From UMGS755 sp045590535 (lineage in GTDB: Bacteria; Bacillota; Clostridia; UBA1381; UBA9506): a stretch of 43,798 nucleotides of DNA. The notes under the pieces are model-generated. The model did no database searches. It was not told where the DNA came from and worked only from the letters and a program-made list of their open reading frames with translations. The stretch's first letter is position 1. Every line of letters begins with the position of its first letter. The stretch lies in the NCBI GenBank assembly GCA_045590535.1, contig JAZNRE010000011.1, forward strand, positions 1 to 43,798, in the 5' to 3' direction. Shown here piece by piece: positions 27,637 to 34,837 of the stretch. A program made the position numbers and the translations under genes.

Positions 27637-27664
27637 AAAATACGATATCATCGACTCGTGTCAA
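27637..27664 (-). promoter_or_regulatory. promoter of the rsmB cluster
   Basis: On the minus strand, TTGACA (27664-27659), a 16-base spacer and TATTTT (27642-27637) stand about 48 bases before rsmB. Confidence 0.7.
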
Positions 27665-27707
27665 GATTGGGCTAAAAATTTATTGCTATATAGCAAATAT
27701 GCCCCTA

Positions 27708-28733
27708 TCACAATAGACCCATAAACCAAATAACTGCAAGGGCTGTTAATGTCACCAGGGTATCAATGGTTATACCATAGAACATAGGAGAAAGTCCTGC
27801 TTTCTTAAAGTCGGTAAGGCTGGTTCCAAGACCAATGGCCGCAAGTGCCGTTACCATTAAAAATTTACTTGCGCTCTTCATAAGGTTGGATATTTCAACC
27901 GGAATAAGTCCAACGCTGTTTACAATAGCCAGTGCCAGAAAACCGCCGATGAACCATGGAACAATTTTCAAAATATTTACCTTTTTGCCACCGCTGACCG
28001 TTTGCAACTCTTTTTGTTTTATGCGGGTACCAATAAATGCAAACGCTAACACCGTGGGAATGATTGCAATGGTGCGAGTGAGCTTAACCATTGTTGCAAA
28101 ATCTCCTGCAGCTTCAGAAAAAGCGTAGCCTGAGGCAACCACGCTGGCCGTATCATTCACAGATGTTCCTGCCCATATGCCATAGGCAATATCTGTCATG
28201 CCCAGGGCCTTGCCCATTAGCGGATACAACGCAATCATAACCATATCAAATAAAAATGTGGAAGACAAAGCAAATGCTATATCTTTATCATCAGCATCAA
28301 TAACAGGCGCAATGGCCGCCACAGCGCTGCCACCGCAGATGCCTGTTCCTGCGGAAATCAGATTGCTCAGTTTCCAATTTAGACCAAACAACTTGCGAAC
28401 AAAAAATCCGCCGCCAAAGCACATGGCAAAAGTGAAAAACATGACAAAGAAGGTCATTTTGCCAACAGACATAATGGTGCTGACAGAAAGAGATGCACCA
28501 AGCAAAATAATGGCAACCTTCAGAATTCTTTTGGATGTAAACTTAAGCGCCGGCTTTATCCAATCCGGATGAAAAAAGCTATTGATGATTGTTCCCATAA
28601 ACAATGCTATGATGGAAGAACCCAAGAGTTCTCCGGGAATCACCCTCTCAAGCACGATTGACAGAGTTGCCACAACAATGCAAATGGCAACACCTAAGAT
28701 GAACATACCTCGTTTTTTCATTTTGCTACTCAT
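27708..28733 (-). CDS. YeiH/UPF0324-family membrane protein, putative sulfate exporter
   Basis: This 341-residue protein consists of about nine or ten membrane helices. Family hallmarks are the glycine-rich GTGICGGSAVAAIAP segment and WAGTSVNDTASVVASG. Relatives are annotated as putative sulfate exporters or YeiH-type permeases, but the substrate is not firmly established. The start has GGAGG 6 bases upstream. It diverges from the small membrane protein gene at 28878. A palindrome (28777-28790) stands in the shared upstream region and may be an operator. No LysR-type partner gene is visible. Confidence 0.88.
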   Translation of the reverse strand: MSSKMKKRGMFILGVAICIVVATLSIVLERVIPGELLGSSIIALFMGTIINSFFHPDWIKPALKFTSKRILKVAIILLGASLSVSTIMSVGKMTFFVMFFTFAMCFGGGFFVRKLFGLNWKLSNLISAGTGICGGSAVAAIAPVIDADDKDIAFALSSTFLFDMVMIALYPLMGKALGMTDIAYGIWAGTSVNDTASVVASGYAFSEAAGDFATMVKLTRTIAIIPTVLAFAFIGTRIKQKELQTVSGGKKVNILKIVPWFIGGFLALAIVNSVGLIPVEISNLMKSASKFLMVTALAAIGLGTSLTDFKKAGLSPMFYGITIDTLVTLTALAVIWFMGLL

Positions 28734-28776
28734 AAATACCTCCGTATTTGTATTTATATTTATATTTTAAATTTAA

Positions 28777-28790
28777 ATTCAAAGTTGAAT
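28777..28790. promoter_or_regulatory. 14-base palindrome between divergent genes
   Basis: ATTCAA and TTGAAT arms surround a 2-base centre, embedded in an A/T-rich tract 44 bases before the YeiH-type gene. It could be an operator; no binding protein can be named. Confidence 0.35.
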
Positions 28791-28832
28791 CACCTTCTGC
28801 GCAAAAGTCAAACACATTTGTCGAAATCAGTC

Positions 28833-28860
28833 ACTTTCTTTGTCTTTTTGACATAGGATA
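28833..28860 (+). promoter_or_regulatory. sigma-K-like promoter match
   Basis: AC (28833-28834), 17 bases, then CATAGGATA (28852-28860) fits the Bacillus sigma-K pattern AC-N16/17-CATANNNTA. The predicted start of transcription would fall at or inside the GGAGG site at 28865-28869, which weakens the call. Confidence 0.25.
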
Positions 28861-28877
28861 AAGTGGAGGTGAAAAAT

Positions 28878-29279
28878 ATGATTGAAACAAATTGCAACTG
28901 CCAAATTGGCTGCACAGGTAAAGCTGTTATTGTAAGTGCAATCATCGGCATACTGGCGGCATTCTTCCGCTTTACCGCACTTGTGACAATAACGCCTGCA
29001 TTTTTGTGGGTACTGTTTGGAATTGCCATCGGTTTTTTAGGTATAGTGCTTTTTACTTCTGTGGCCTTTAACTCCGACAGAAAAAGTTGTTGCAAAAATC
29101 TCGGCACTTTCTTGGCAGGAATTTTAGGAACAGTTTTAACTTCGGTCATTCTCCTTGGAATAACATTTGTTGCAACAAGTGTAGCGGGAGCCATTATAAC
29201 CGGATTTTTACTGTTCTTCTTCTCGCTTTTGATTACTGGTTCAGCCTGCCTCATCCGGTGCAGATATAACTGCGACTAA
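28878..29279 (+). CDS. small four-helix membrane protein of unknown function
   Basis: This 133-residue protein is not recognised. It begins with a Cys-rich stretch (NCNCQIGC), then has four predicted membrane helices (about 16-38, 41-62, 76-98, 100-122). A Cys pair lies in the middle loop (SCCKN) and two Cys residues near the C-terminus (IRCRYNC). The start ATG at 28878 follows GGAGGTG by about 6 bases. It is the only plus-strand gene in the right-hand 24 kb and stands alone, diverging from the YeiH-type gene. A structured element follows it. Confidence 0.8.
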   Translation: MIETNCNCQIGCTGKAVIVSAIIGILAAFFRFTALVTITPAFLWVLFGIAIGFLGIVLFTSVAFNSDRKSCCKNLGTFLAGILGTVLTSVILLGITFVATSVAGAIITGFLLFFFSLLITGSACLIRCRYNCD

Positions 29280-29297
29280 TTTAGAAGAGATGCCGTC

Positions 29298-29378
29298 AAT
29301 TGGCACAGTGCTCGAAAGAGCACAAAAGAGCGTTAGCTCTTGAGAATTTTATGAAATAAAATTCTATATGTGTCAATT
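29298..29378. other. cloverleaf-like structured element
   Basis: An outer stem of 10 bp (29298-29307 with 29369-29378, one G-T pair) encloses three adjacent perfect hairpins. These are 29308-29313/29318-29323 with a GAAA loop, 29326-29331/29336-29341 with a GTTA loop, and 29343-29352/29356-29365 with a GAA loop. Only 2, 1 and 3 unpaired bases separate the parts. There is no T tract, so it is not a simple terminator. It could be a small structured RNA or a palindromic interspersed repeat whose outer stem is the terminal inverted repeat. No second copy was noticed in this window. Confidence 0.75.
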
Positions 29379-29435
29379 ATACCACACAACATCCGCATTT
29401 ACAAACAAAATAATTAAAACCATGCCCTTTTAACC

Positions 29436-29472
29436 AAAAATTCCTCCTGCAATTTTTTCTTGCAGGAGGAAT
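29436..29472 (-). terminator. intrinsic terminator after pflA
   Basis: A perfect 13-bp stem (29440-29452 with 29460-29472) with a 7-base loop is followed by a T run on the minus strand. Confidence 0.92.
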
Positions 29473-29478
29473 ATTGTT

Positions 29479-30186
29479 TTACAGTAAGCTGCCCAACTCA
29501 TCCATAGCTTTTTTATCAGGCGCGGGAATGTGTGCAAAGGGGAACTCAATGCCCATAGCGTCATACTTTGTTTGACAAATTTTTTTAAAAGGCAAAAGCT
29601 CAATTTTATCCACGCATGCATGGTTTTTAGCAAGAGCTTTCAACTTTTCTATGTTTTCCCGGTTATCATTAAACCCGGGAATAATAACCTGCCGGAGCGT
29701 TGTGGCAATATTTTGCTCATTAAGATAGCACAAAAATGCCAAAGGCAAGTCAAGACTACAACCCACATTTTCCTGATAAAGTGCATCTTCGGTATATTTA
29801 ATATCCAAAAGAACACGGTCCGTTACCGAAAGCAGCTTCCAGACCCTATCATCTAAACAGCTGCCGGATGTGTCAAGACAGGTATTGATGCCGTTATCAT
29901 GGCAAAGTCTGAAAACCTCATAGGCAAATTCTGCCTGCAAAAGAGGCTCACCGCCCGACAGGGTTATGCCACCCTCATTGGCAAAATATTCTTTAAAATG
30001 CAAAGCTTTTTGGACAATCTCCTCGGGGGTGTATAAAGTGCCACCGTCTTCTTCCCAGGTGTCGGGATTGTGGCAGCATTTGCACCTGAGACTGCACCCC
30101 TGCAGAAATACAACAAACCGCACACCCGGTCCGTCTAATGTGCCCATGGACTGAATGGAATGAACTCTACCCAATGTTTCTTTCAT
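29479..30186 (-). CDS. pflA: pyruvate formate-lyase activating enzyme
   Basis: This radical SAM enzyme of about 235 residues makes the glycyl radical on PflB. The N-terminal GTLDGPGVRFVVFLQGC segment is followed by the cluster Cys residues in CSLRCKCCHNPDTW. GGITLSGGEP is the SAM-binding stretch. The ATG at 30186 overlaps the last base of the pflB stop codon region (TGATG), so it is translationally coupled to pflB. A GTG one codon earlier is also possible. Confidence 0.97.
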   Translation of the reverse strand: MKETLGRVHSIQSMGTLDGPGVRFVVFLQGCSLRCKCCHNPDTWEEDGGTLYTPEEIVQKALHFKEYFANEGGITLSGGEPLLQAEFAYEVFRLCHDNGINTCLDTSGSCLDDRVWKLLSVTDRVLLDIKYTEDALYQENVGCSLDLPLAFLCYLNEQNIATTLRQVIIPGFNDNRENIEKLKALAKNHACVDKIELLPFKKICQTKYDAMGIEFPFAHIPAPDKKAMDELGSLL

Positions 30187-32417
30187 CACATTGCCTCGTG
30201 GAAGGTACGGCTGATAACCTCGCGCTGCTGTTCCCGGGAAAGCTTGCAGAAGTTAACCGCATAGCCCGAAACACGAATGGTGAGGTTTGGATACGCCTCC
30301 GGGTTTTCATAGGCCTTCATCAAGGTTTCACGGTGCAAAACATTCACATTGATGTGATGTGCTTTTTTTGCAAAATAACCGTCTAAAATGGCAACCAGGT
30401 TGGTGATGCGCTCTTCCTCGGTTCTGCCCAAAGCATCGGGCGTGATGGAGAAAGTATTGGAAATACCGTCACGGCAATCGTCATAGCTGATTTTAGCAAC
30501 CGAGTTAAGGGATGCCAAAGCACCGTTTTCTTCACGGTTGTGCATGGGATTGGCACCGGGGGCAAACGGGTCTCCGGCCGCTCTGCCATCCGGTGTTGCG
30601 GCGGTGTTTTTACCATACATAACATTGGATGTGATAGTGAGAACCGAAAGGGTGTGAACCGCATTTCTGTAGGTTTCAGTTTTGCGAAGCTCGGTAATCA
30701 TCTTGTGGGTCATGTCCTTTGCAATAAGGTCAACCCGGTCATCATCGTTACCAAATTTCGGGAAGTCGCCCTCTGTTTCAAAACCGGTAATGTAGCCTTC
30801 TTCATTTTTCAAAGGACGAACTTTAGCATATTTAATGGCACTGAGTGAATCGGCAACAACAGAAAGACCTGCCACACCAAAGGCCATCAGGCGCTCCACC
30901 TCGGTATCGTGCAGTGCCATTTGAATTTTTTCATAGGCATACCGATCGTGCATGTAATGAATGATGTTCATGGTGTTCACATAAAGACGGCTAATCCATG
31001 CAATGTATGTGTCAAACCGCTGCATCACTTCATCAAAATCAAGGCTCTCCCCTGCCATAACAGGCATTTGAGGGCCGATATGTATATTGCTCGATGTGTC
31101 ATAACCGCCATTTAAGGCAATCAGCAAAAGCTTTGCCAGGTTGCAACGAGCACCGAAAAACTGCATCTGTTTGCCAATCTTCATAGCGGAAACACAGCAG
31201 GCAATGGCATAATCGTCACCATAAATGGGACGCATAAGATCATCGTTTTCATACTGAATGGAATCGGTATCAGCCGAAACTTTAGCGCAAAACCGCTTAA
31301 AGTTTTCAGGCAACTTTGTTGACCAAAGAATGGTGAGATTCGGCTCGGGGGATGAACCCAAGGTGTAAAGGGTGTTAAGCATGCGGAAGCTGTTTTTTGT
31401 CACCAGTGTTCTTCCGTCCTCACCCATGCCGCCAACGGCCTCGGTAATCCACATGGGGTCGCCGCCAAAAAGCTCGTTATATTCCGGTGTTCTCAAATGA
31501 CGGGCAAGGCGAAGCTTAATCACAAAATCGTCCATCAACTCTTGTGCCTCTTCTTCTGTTAAAACGCCCAGTGCTAAATCACGCTCAATGTAAATATCAA
31601 AAAATGTGCTGACTCTGCCAAGGGACATGGCTGCACCGTTTTGTTCCTTAATTGCCGCTAAATAGCCAAAATAAGTCCATTGAATTGCCTCTTTGGCATT
31701 TTTGGCCGGGCTGGAAATGTCAAACCCGTGCATAGCTGCCATTTCTTTTAACAAACCGAGAAACTCAATTTGTTTATAAAGTTCTTCATCCAAGCGGATT
31801 GTATCGGCATTAAAGTGTAAACCGGCAAGGTTTTTCTTGTCTTTAACCTTCTCTTCAATAAGTCTGTCAACACCATAAAGGGCAACACGGCGATAATCGC
31901 CAATGATTCTGCCTCTACCGTAGGCATCGGGAAGTCCGGTGATAACATGGCTGGAACGGGCCTTTCTCATTTCTTCGGTGTAGGCGCGAAAAACACCATC
32001 ATTATGTGTGGTGCGAAAACGAAATTCCTCTTCAATTTTGTCACTCACCTTATAGCCATAGGCCGCGCAAGCCTGACGGGCCATTCGCATGCCGCCAAAG
32101 GGATTTACGCCTCTTTCTAAAGGACGATTGGTTTGCAAACCAACAATAATTTCATTTTCTTTGTCAATATATCCCGGTGCATAGCTGGTGAGAGACGAAA
32201 CCGTCTCTGTATCAACGCTTAAAACACCGCCACGCTTCTGTTCCAAAGCAAAAAGCTCCTGAACCTTTTTCATCAGTTCTTTGGTGCGGGCTGTGGCCGA
32301 GGCTAAAAACGCACTATCACCTGTATATTCACTATAATTTTTCTGAATAAAATCGCGAACATTGATTTCATCCTGCCAGATACCTTCGGTAAAACCTTTC
32401 CAGTTTTCATGTTTCAT
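30186..32417 (-). CDS. pflB: formate C-acetyltransferase (pyruvate formate-lyase)
   Basis: This 743-residue glycyl-radical enzyme converts pyruvate and CoA to acetyl-CoA and formate in anaerobic fermentation. It shows the catalytic Cys pair in AIACCVSAM and the C-terminal glycyl-radical motif RVSGYAVNF. Length is normal. The start at 32417 has AAGGAGGGG about 7 bases upstream; the longer frame to 32465 runs into the terminator of the leader. The 150-base leader carries a ZTP riboswitch, linking formate supply to one-carbon and purine status. It forms an operon with pflA. Confidence 0.98.
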   Translation of the reverse strand: MKHENWKGFTEGIWQDEINVRDFIQKNYSEYTGDSAFLASATARTKELMKKVQELFALEQKRGGVLSVDTETVSSLTSYAPGYIDKENEIIVGLQTNRPLERGVNPFGGMRMARQACAAYGYKVSDKIEEEFRFRTTHNDGVFRAYTEEMRKARSSHVITGLPDAYGRGRIIGDYRRVALYGVDRLIEEKVKDKKNLAGLHFNADTIRLDEELYKQIEFLGLLKEMAAMHGFDISSPAKNAKEAIQWTYFGYLAAIKEQNGAAMSLGRVSTFFDIYIERDLALGVLTEEEAQELMDDFVIKLRLARHLRTPEYNELFGGDPMWITEAVGGMGEDGRTLVTKNSFRMLNTLYTLGSSPEPNLTILWSTKLPENFKRFCAKVSADTDSIQYENDDLMRPIYGDDYAIACCVSAMKIGKQMQFFGARCNLAKLLLIALNGGYDTSSNIHIGPQMPVMAGESLDFDEVMQRFDTYIAWISRLYVNTMNIIHYMHDRYAYEKIQMALHDTEVERLMAFGVAGLSVVADSLSAIKYAKVRPLKNEEGYITGFETEGDFPKFGNDDDRVDLIAKDMTHKMITELRKTETYRNAVHTLSVLTITSNVMYGKNTAATPDGRAAGDPFAPGANPMHNREENGALASLNSVAKISYDDCRDGISNTFSITPDALGRTEEERITNLVAILDGYFAKKAHHINVNVLHRETLMKAYENPEAYPNLTIRVSGYAVNFCKLSREQQREVISRTFHEAM

Positions 32418-32453
32418 ATGAATCCCCTCCTTTACAGTATTTGGCTGGCGTCT

Positions 32454-32493
32454 AAAAAAGAGCAATCCAGCTTATCATTAAGTTGAATTGCCC
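32454..32493 (-). terminator. riboswitch-controlled terminator before pflB
   Basis: On the minus strand, 32493-32480 pairs with 32473-32460 (14 positions, one mismatch and two wobble pairs), followed by six T residues (32459-32454). The left arm uses the GGGCA of the conserved 3' part of the aptamer, so ligand-bound aptamer and terminator are mutually exclusive. Confidence 0.85.
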
Positions 32494-32559
32494 AGACGGT
32501 CGGCATATATCCATTTACGCTCCCCCGCGGTTAACCGCAAATCCGTCAGTTGCGTAAAT
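32489..32559 (-). promoter_or_regulatory. ZTP (pfl-motif) riboswitch aptamer
   Basis: The outer stem ATTTACGC/GCGTAAAT (32559-32552 with 32520-32513) encloses ACTGACGG, then the hairpin GCGGTTAACCGC (32538-32527) and the conserved GGGGGA before the closing strand. After a short linker comes CCGTCTGGGCA (32499-32489). GACGG (32547-32543) can form the pseudoknot with CCGTC (32499-32495). This matches the pfl-motif RNA, which senses ZMP/ZTP, the purine intermediates that rise when 10-formyl-THF is short. With the overlapping terminator the expected logic is ligand-on: low formyl-THF raises PFL and thereby formate. Confidence 0.93.
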
Positions 32560-32576
32560 AGTTTGCTTATAGTTAC

Positions 32577-32605
32577 ATTATAAGCTACCCGCTATGAATT
32601 GTCAA
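32577..32605 (-). promoter_or_regulatory. sigma-A promoter of pflBA
   Basis: On the minus strand, TTGACA (32605-32600), a 17-base spacer and TATAAT (32582-32577), all perfect. Transcription should begin near 32570, just before the riboswitch. Confidence 0.92.
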
Positions 32606-32606
32606 G

Positions 32607-32643
32607 AAAAAAGGTGACTTTTTTCTACACTTTTTGGTCACCT
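32607..32643 (-). terminator. terminator after the methyltransferase gene
   Basis: AGGTGAC pairs with GTCACCT across an 18-base loop (32643-32637 with 32618-32612), followed by a T run on the minus strand. It directly abuts the -35 box of the pflB promoter. Confidence 0.65.
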
Positions 32644-32692
32644 GCTTCTTGCAATTTTACTATTTTTCATGCATTGCATCAAAACGCTATAA

Positions 32693-33448
32693 CTATTTCT
32701 TCGCAACCACAATGGGCTGATAAAAGCCGGTCTCTTCAGGAAATTTCCATTCAACGCTTTTGTAACCGGCTGAAAGCAACAGGTTTGTCAATTCTTCTCT
32801 TGTTACAGCTCTGTATTCACATTCAAATTTACTGGTATTTAACACCCCTTCATCATCAATGATATATTGGATGAGTTTATAGCAATCGTCATGCCATTCC
32901 CAGGTTTGAAAGGAGACCCTTTGCCCTTTTTCTGTTTTGTGAATGTAAGGCGCCGAATGAGATGGTTTTTCTAAAAGCAAGGCATCATAATCCCGGATAC
33001 TAGCCACAAACATGCCTCCGTTTTCCGTTTGATTTGCAATGCTTTTAACCGCCGCTTCTAAATCACTTTTCGAGAGCATGTGAGGCAAGGCATTATCCAT
33101 ACAAATCACAATGTCAAACTTTTCTTGAAACGCTTTTGATAATCCGCAAAAGTCGGCATGCTCAAAGCGAATCGAGGCTTGGTTTTTTGCAGCTCTTTTT
33201 TTGGCCTCTGCCAGCTCACCGTCGCTTATGTCCGATGCCGTCACATTATATCCCATGGTGGCAAGTCCAATGGCTTGAGTGCCGATACCACAGGCACAAT
33301 CTAAAATTTTAGCGGTGGCATCAAAGCCGCCTGCACGAAAAATGGTATCTAAAATTACAGCTTGTTCTTTTGTCGTCATTTGCCAGTCAAGAAAAAGCTT
33401 ATCATATTGCGTGGCTAAATTATCATAAAAGGTCTGTACAATGTTCAT
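32693..33448 (-). CDS. class I SAM-dependent methyltransferase
   Basis: This 251-residue protein has the SAM-binding motif I ILDCACGIGTQAIGLA, an acidic motif II (TASDIS), and the motif IV region DIVICMDNALPHM. The later IRDYDALL and the beta-strand-rich end resemble glycine/sarcosine N-methyltransferase-like proteins, but substrate is not determined. The start ATG at 33448 follows GGAGAAAG. A TTG at 33463 is unlikely. It follows the AlkD-type gene by 41 bases and is probably in the same transcript. Confidence 0.85.
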   Translation of the reverse strand: MNIVQTFYDNLATQYDKLFLDWQMTTKEQAVILDTIFRAGGFDATAKILDCACGIGTQAIGLATMGYNVTASDISDGELAEAKKRAAKNQASIRFEHADFCGLSKAFQEKFDIVICMDNALPHMLSKSDLEAAVKSIANQTENGGMFVASIRDYDALLLEKPSHSAPYIHKTEKGQRVSFQTWEWHDDCYKLIQYIIDDEGVLNTSKFECEYRAVTREELTNLLLSAGYKSVEWKFPEETGFYQPIVVAKK

Positions 33449-33489
33449 AAATTCTTTCTCCAAGCATTAAATTCTCTCTAAAATATCGA

Positions 33490-34161
33490 TTAAACTTTAA
33501 GCGTTTTTAAATATTGCTTTTGCTCCTTTGAAATTCGAAAGCTTTCCACGGCCTTTTGTATGGTTTTGTTATGTGTCCATCGGTCAAGCACTTTATCTTC
33601 TAAAAATGGCACAGTTTCTTCATAGCGCTTTGCAAGGGCTGTGGCAAAATACCAAGCCCGCATCATGTTGATGTAATATGCCTCTGACTGAACATCTGCA
33701 ACCAACAAAAGATGGCTTTTATCAAAATGCTCATCCAGATAAAAGCTCATTAACAAGTTGATGGCATAGCGCACAGCATAAACATCCTTTGAGCCAAGCC
33801 ATTTTCGAATGTGCCCTAAAAGCTTTTCAGGTTCTTTTTTTAAAACCTTGGGCTTCATGCTGTCGCAAGTTGCCCAGTTATCCACATAAGGCAAAAAGAC
33901 ATTGAGCCGTTCAATGCATTTTTCAAAATTTGTCTCTCTTTCAATTAAAAAGGCATGAAGATTGTCCTCTTCAAAATAAGCATGCGGCAGGTCATTTAAA
34001 AAGCCATCATAATTCTCTAAACTCTTTGCATATTTTCTTAAAATGGGAATGCGTATGCCGATGACTTTGCTTTTTTCAACCGTGGGCATCAGCTTGGCGC
34101 TGAACTCTCGATAGCCATCTTCACCCATTGAAAGCAGCGTTTTTTGTATGGTTGACGGCAT
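33490..34161 (-). CDS. AlkD-type DNA alkylation repair glycosylase
   Basis: This 223-residue all-helical HEAT-repeat protein belongs to the DNA alkylation repair family that removes 3- and 7-alkylated purines. Visible family features are VIGIRIPILRKYAK near the N-terminus, VDNWATCDSM with conserved Trp and Asp, the Arg in YAVRYAINLLM, and a Trp-rich helix (MMRAWYFATALAKR). The start at 34161 has GAGGTGA upstream; the longer frame to 34245 crosses the promoter and is rejected. It has its own promoter. Confidence 0.9.
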   Translation of the reverse strand: MPSTIQKTLLSMGEDGYREFSAKLMPTVEKSKVIGIRIPILRKYAKSLENYDGFLNDLPHAYFEEDNLHAFLIERETNFEKCIERLNVFLPYVDNWATCDSMKPKVLKKEPEKLLGHIRKWLGSKDVYAVRYAINLLMSFYLDEHFDKSHLLLVADVQSEAYYINMMRAWYFATALAKRYEETVPFLEDKVLDRWTHNKTIQKAVESFRISKEQKQYLKTLKV

Positions 34162-34213
34162 TATAATCACCTCATCAAAATCATCAAACATTCTAAATCT
34201 TTTCCACAAATCC

Positions 34214-34242
34214 ATTATCCCACATTCACGCAGAAATTGCAA
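34214..34242 (-). promoter_or_regulatory. promoter of the alkD-methyltransferase unit
   Basis: On the minus strand, TTGCAA (34242-34237), a 17-base spacer and GATAAT (34219-34214). Confidence 0.65.
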
Positions 34243-34267
34243 CAAATTTTAATGCTGCAAAAACATG

Positions 34268-34299
34268 AAAAAGGCGCAGACATTTGTCTGCGCCTTTTT
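34268..34299. terminator. intrinsic terminator after the Cys-Asp protein gene
   Basis: A perfect 14-bp stem (34268-34281 with 34286-34299) with an ATTT loop and flanking A/T runs ends the efp transcript. Confidence 0.92.
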
Positions 34300-34310
34300 A
34301 AACACAAAGA

Positions 34311-34733
34311 TTATTCTTCGTCTTCAAATTCAATGCTGGCATTGCAATTGGGGCAAACCAAATTGCCGCTTTCAATCATATCTTCATCGAAATAAACCTT
34401 TTCTTCGCAATGCGGGCACTCAATTTCGTAAAACTCCAAGTCATCATCGTCATCACAATCGCAATCACAATCGCAACCGCAGTCACAGTCGTCGTCACAA
34501 TCGCAGTCGCAGTCGGAGAAGCAATCAGACAGCTCTTCAGCAAAATCTTCTAAATCATCAATGCGCTCCTCGCAGGTTTCAACAACATCGTTAACCTCTT
34601 CAACGGTAATTGCCAGTTCCTCGAGTAAGTCCAGCATTTTGGCAATCACTTTGCCCTCGTCTTTGCTGTCATCAATTTTAAGTCCGTCAGCCAAACCTCT
34701 TAAATAGGCAGCTTTTTCTGATAAAAATCCCAT
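34311..34733 (-). CDS. small CD1247-like acidic protein with Cys-Asp tract and zinc ribbon
   Basis: This 140-residue protein of unknown function has three parts. Residues 1-70 are a helical, acidic domain (start GFLSEKAAYLRGLADGLKI) like the N-terminal domain of Clostridial CD1247-type proteins. Residues 71-98 are almost only Cys and Asp, with ten Cys between 71 and 93. Residues 101-135 form a zinc ribbon with CPHC (106-109) and CPNC (127-130). Relatives usually carry only Asp/Glu in the linker, as far as I recall. The ATG at 34733 (or GTG at 34742) is separated from AAAGGAG by a hairpin. It follows efp and is probably co-transcribed. Metal binding is inferred. Confidence 0.85.
   Translation of the reverse strand: MGFLSEKAAYLRGLADGLKIDDSKDEGKVIAKMLDLLEELAITVEEVNDVVETCEERIDDLEDFAEELSDCFSDCDCDCDDDCDCGCDCDCDCDDDDDLEFYEIECPHCEEKVYFDEDMIESGNLVCPNCNASIEFEDEE
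34455..34523 (-). repeat. Cys-Asp codon repeat within the zinc-ribbon gene
   Basis: An imperfect 6-base repeat (TGT/TGC alternating with GAT/GAC on the coding strand) encodes residues 71-93. It may be length-variable by slippage in multiples of six without breaking the frame. Confidence 0.8.
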
Positions 34734-34837
34734 ATGTGTCACAAGCGGTGAAACCGCTTTTCTCCTTTCTTGATTATCATTCCTTCACCATAGCGCAGGA
34801 AAAGCAATGTAATGGTGCACAACCAAGGAAAGATGCC

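Noticed and set aside
27683..27696. Palindrome TTGCTATATAGCAA after the YeiH-type gene as a terminator
   Set aside because: It can form only a 5-bp A/T-rich stem with a 4-base loop and a poor T run; too weak to call.
34437..34526. Short regular repeats suggesting a CRISPR or tandem-repeat locus
   Set aside because: The units are about 6 bases, have no spacers, and lie inside a coding frame as Cys-Asp codons.
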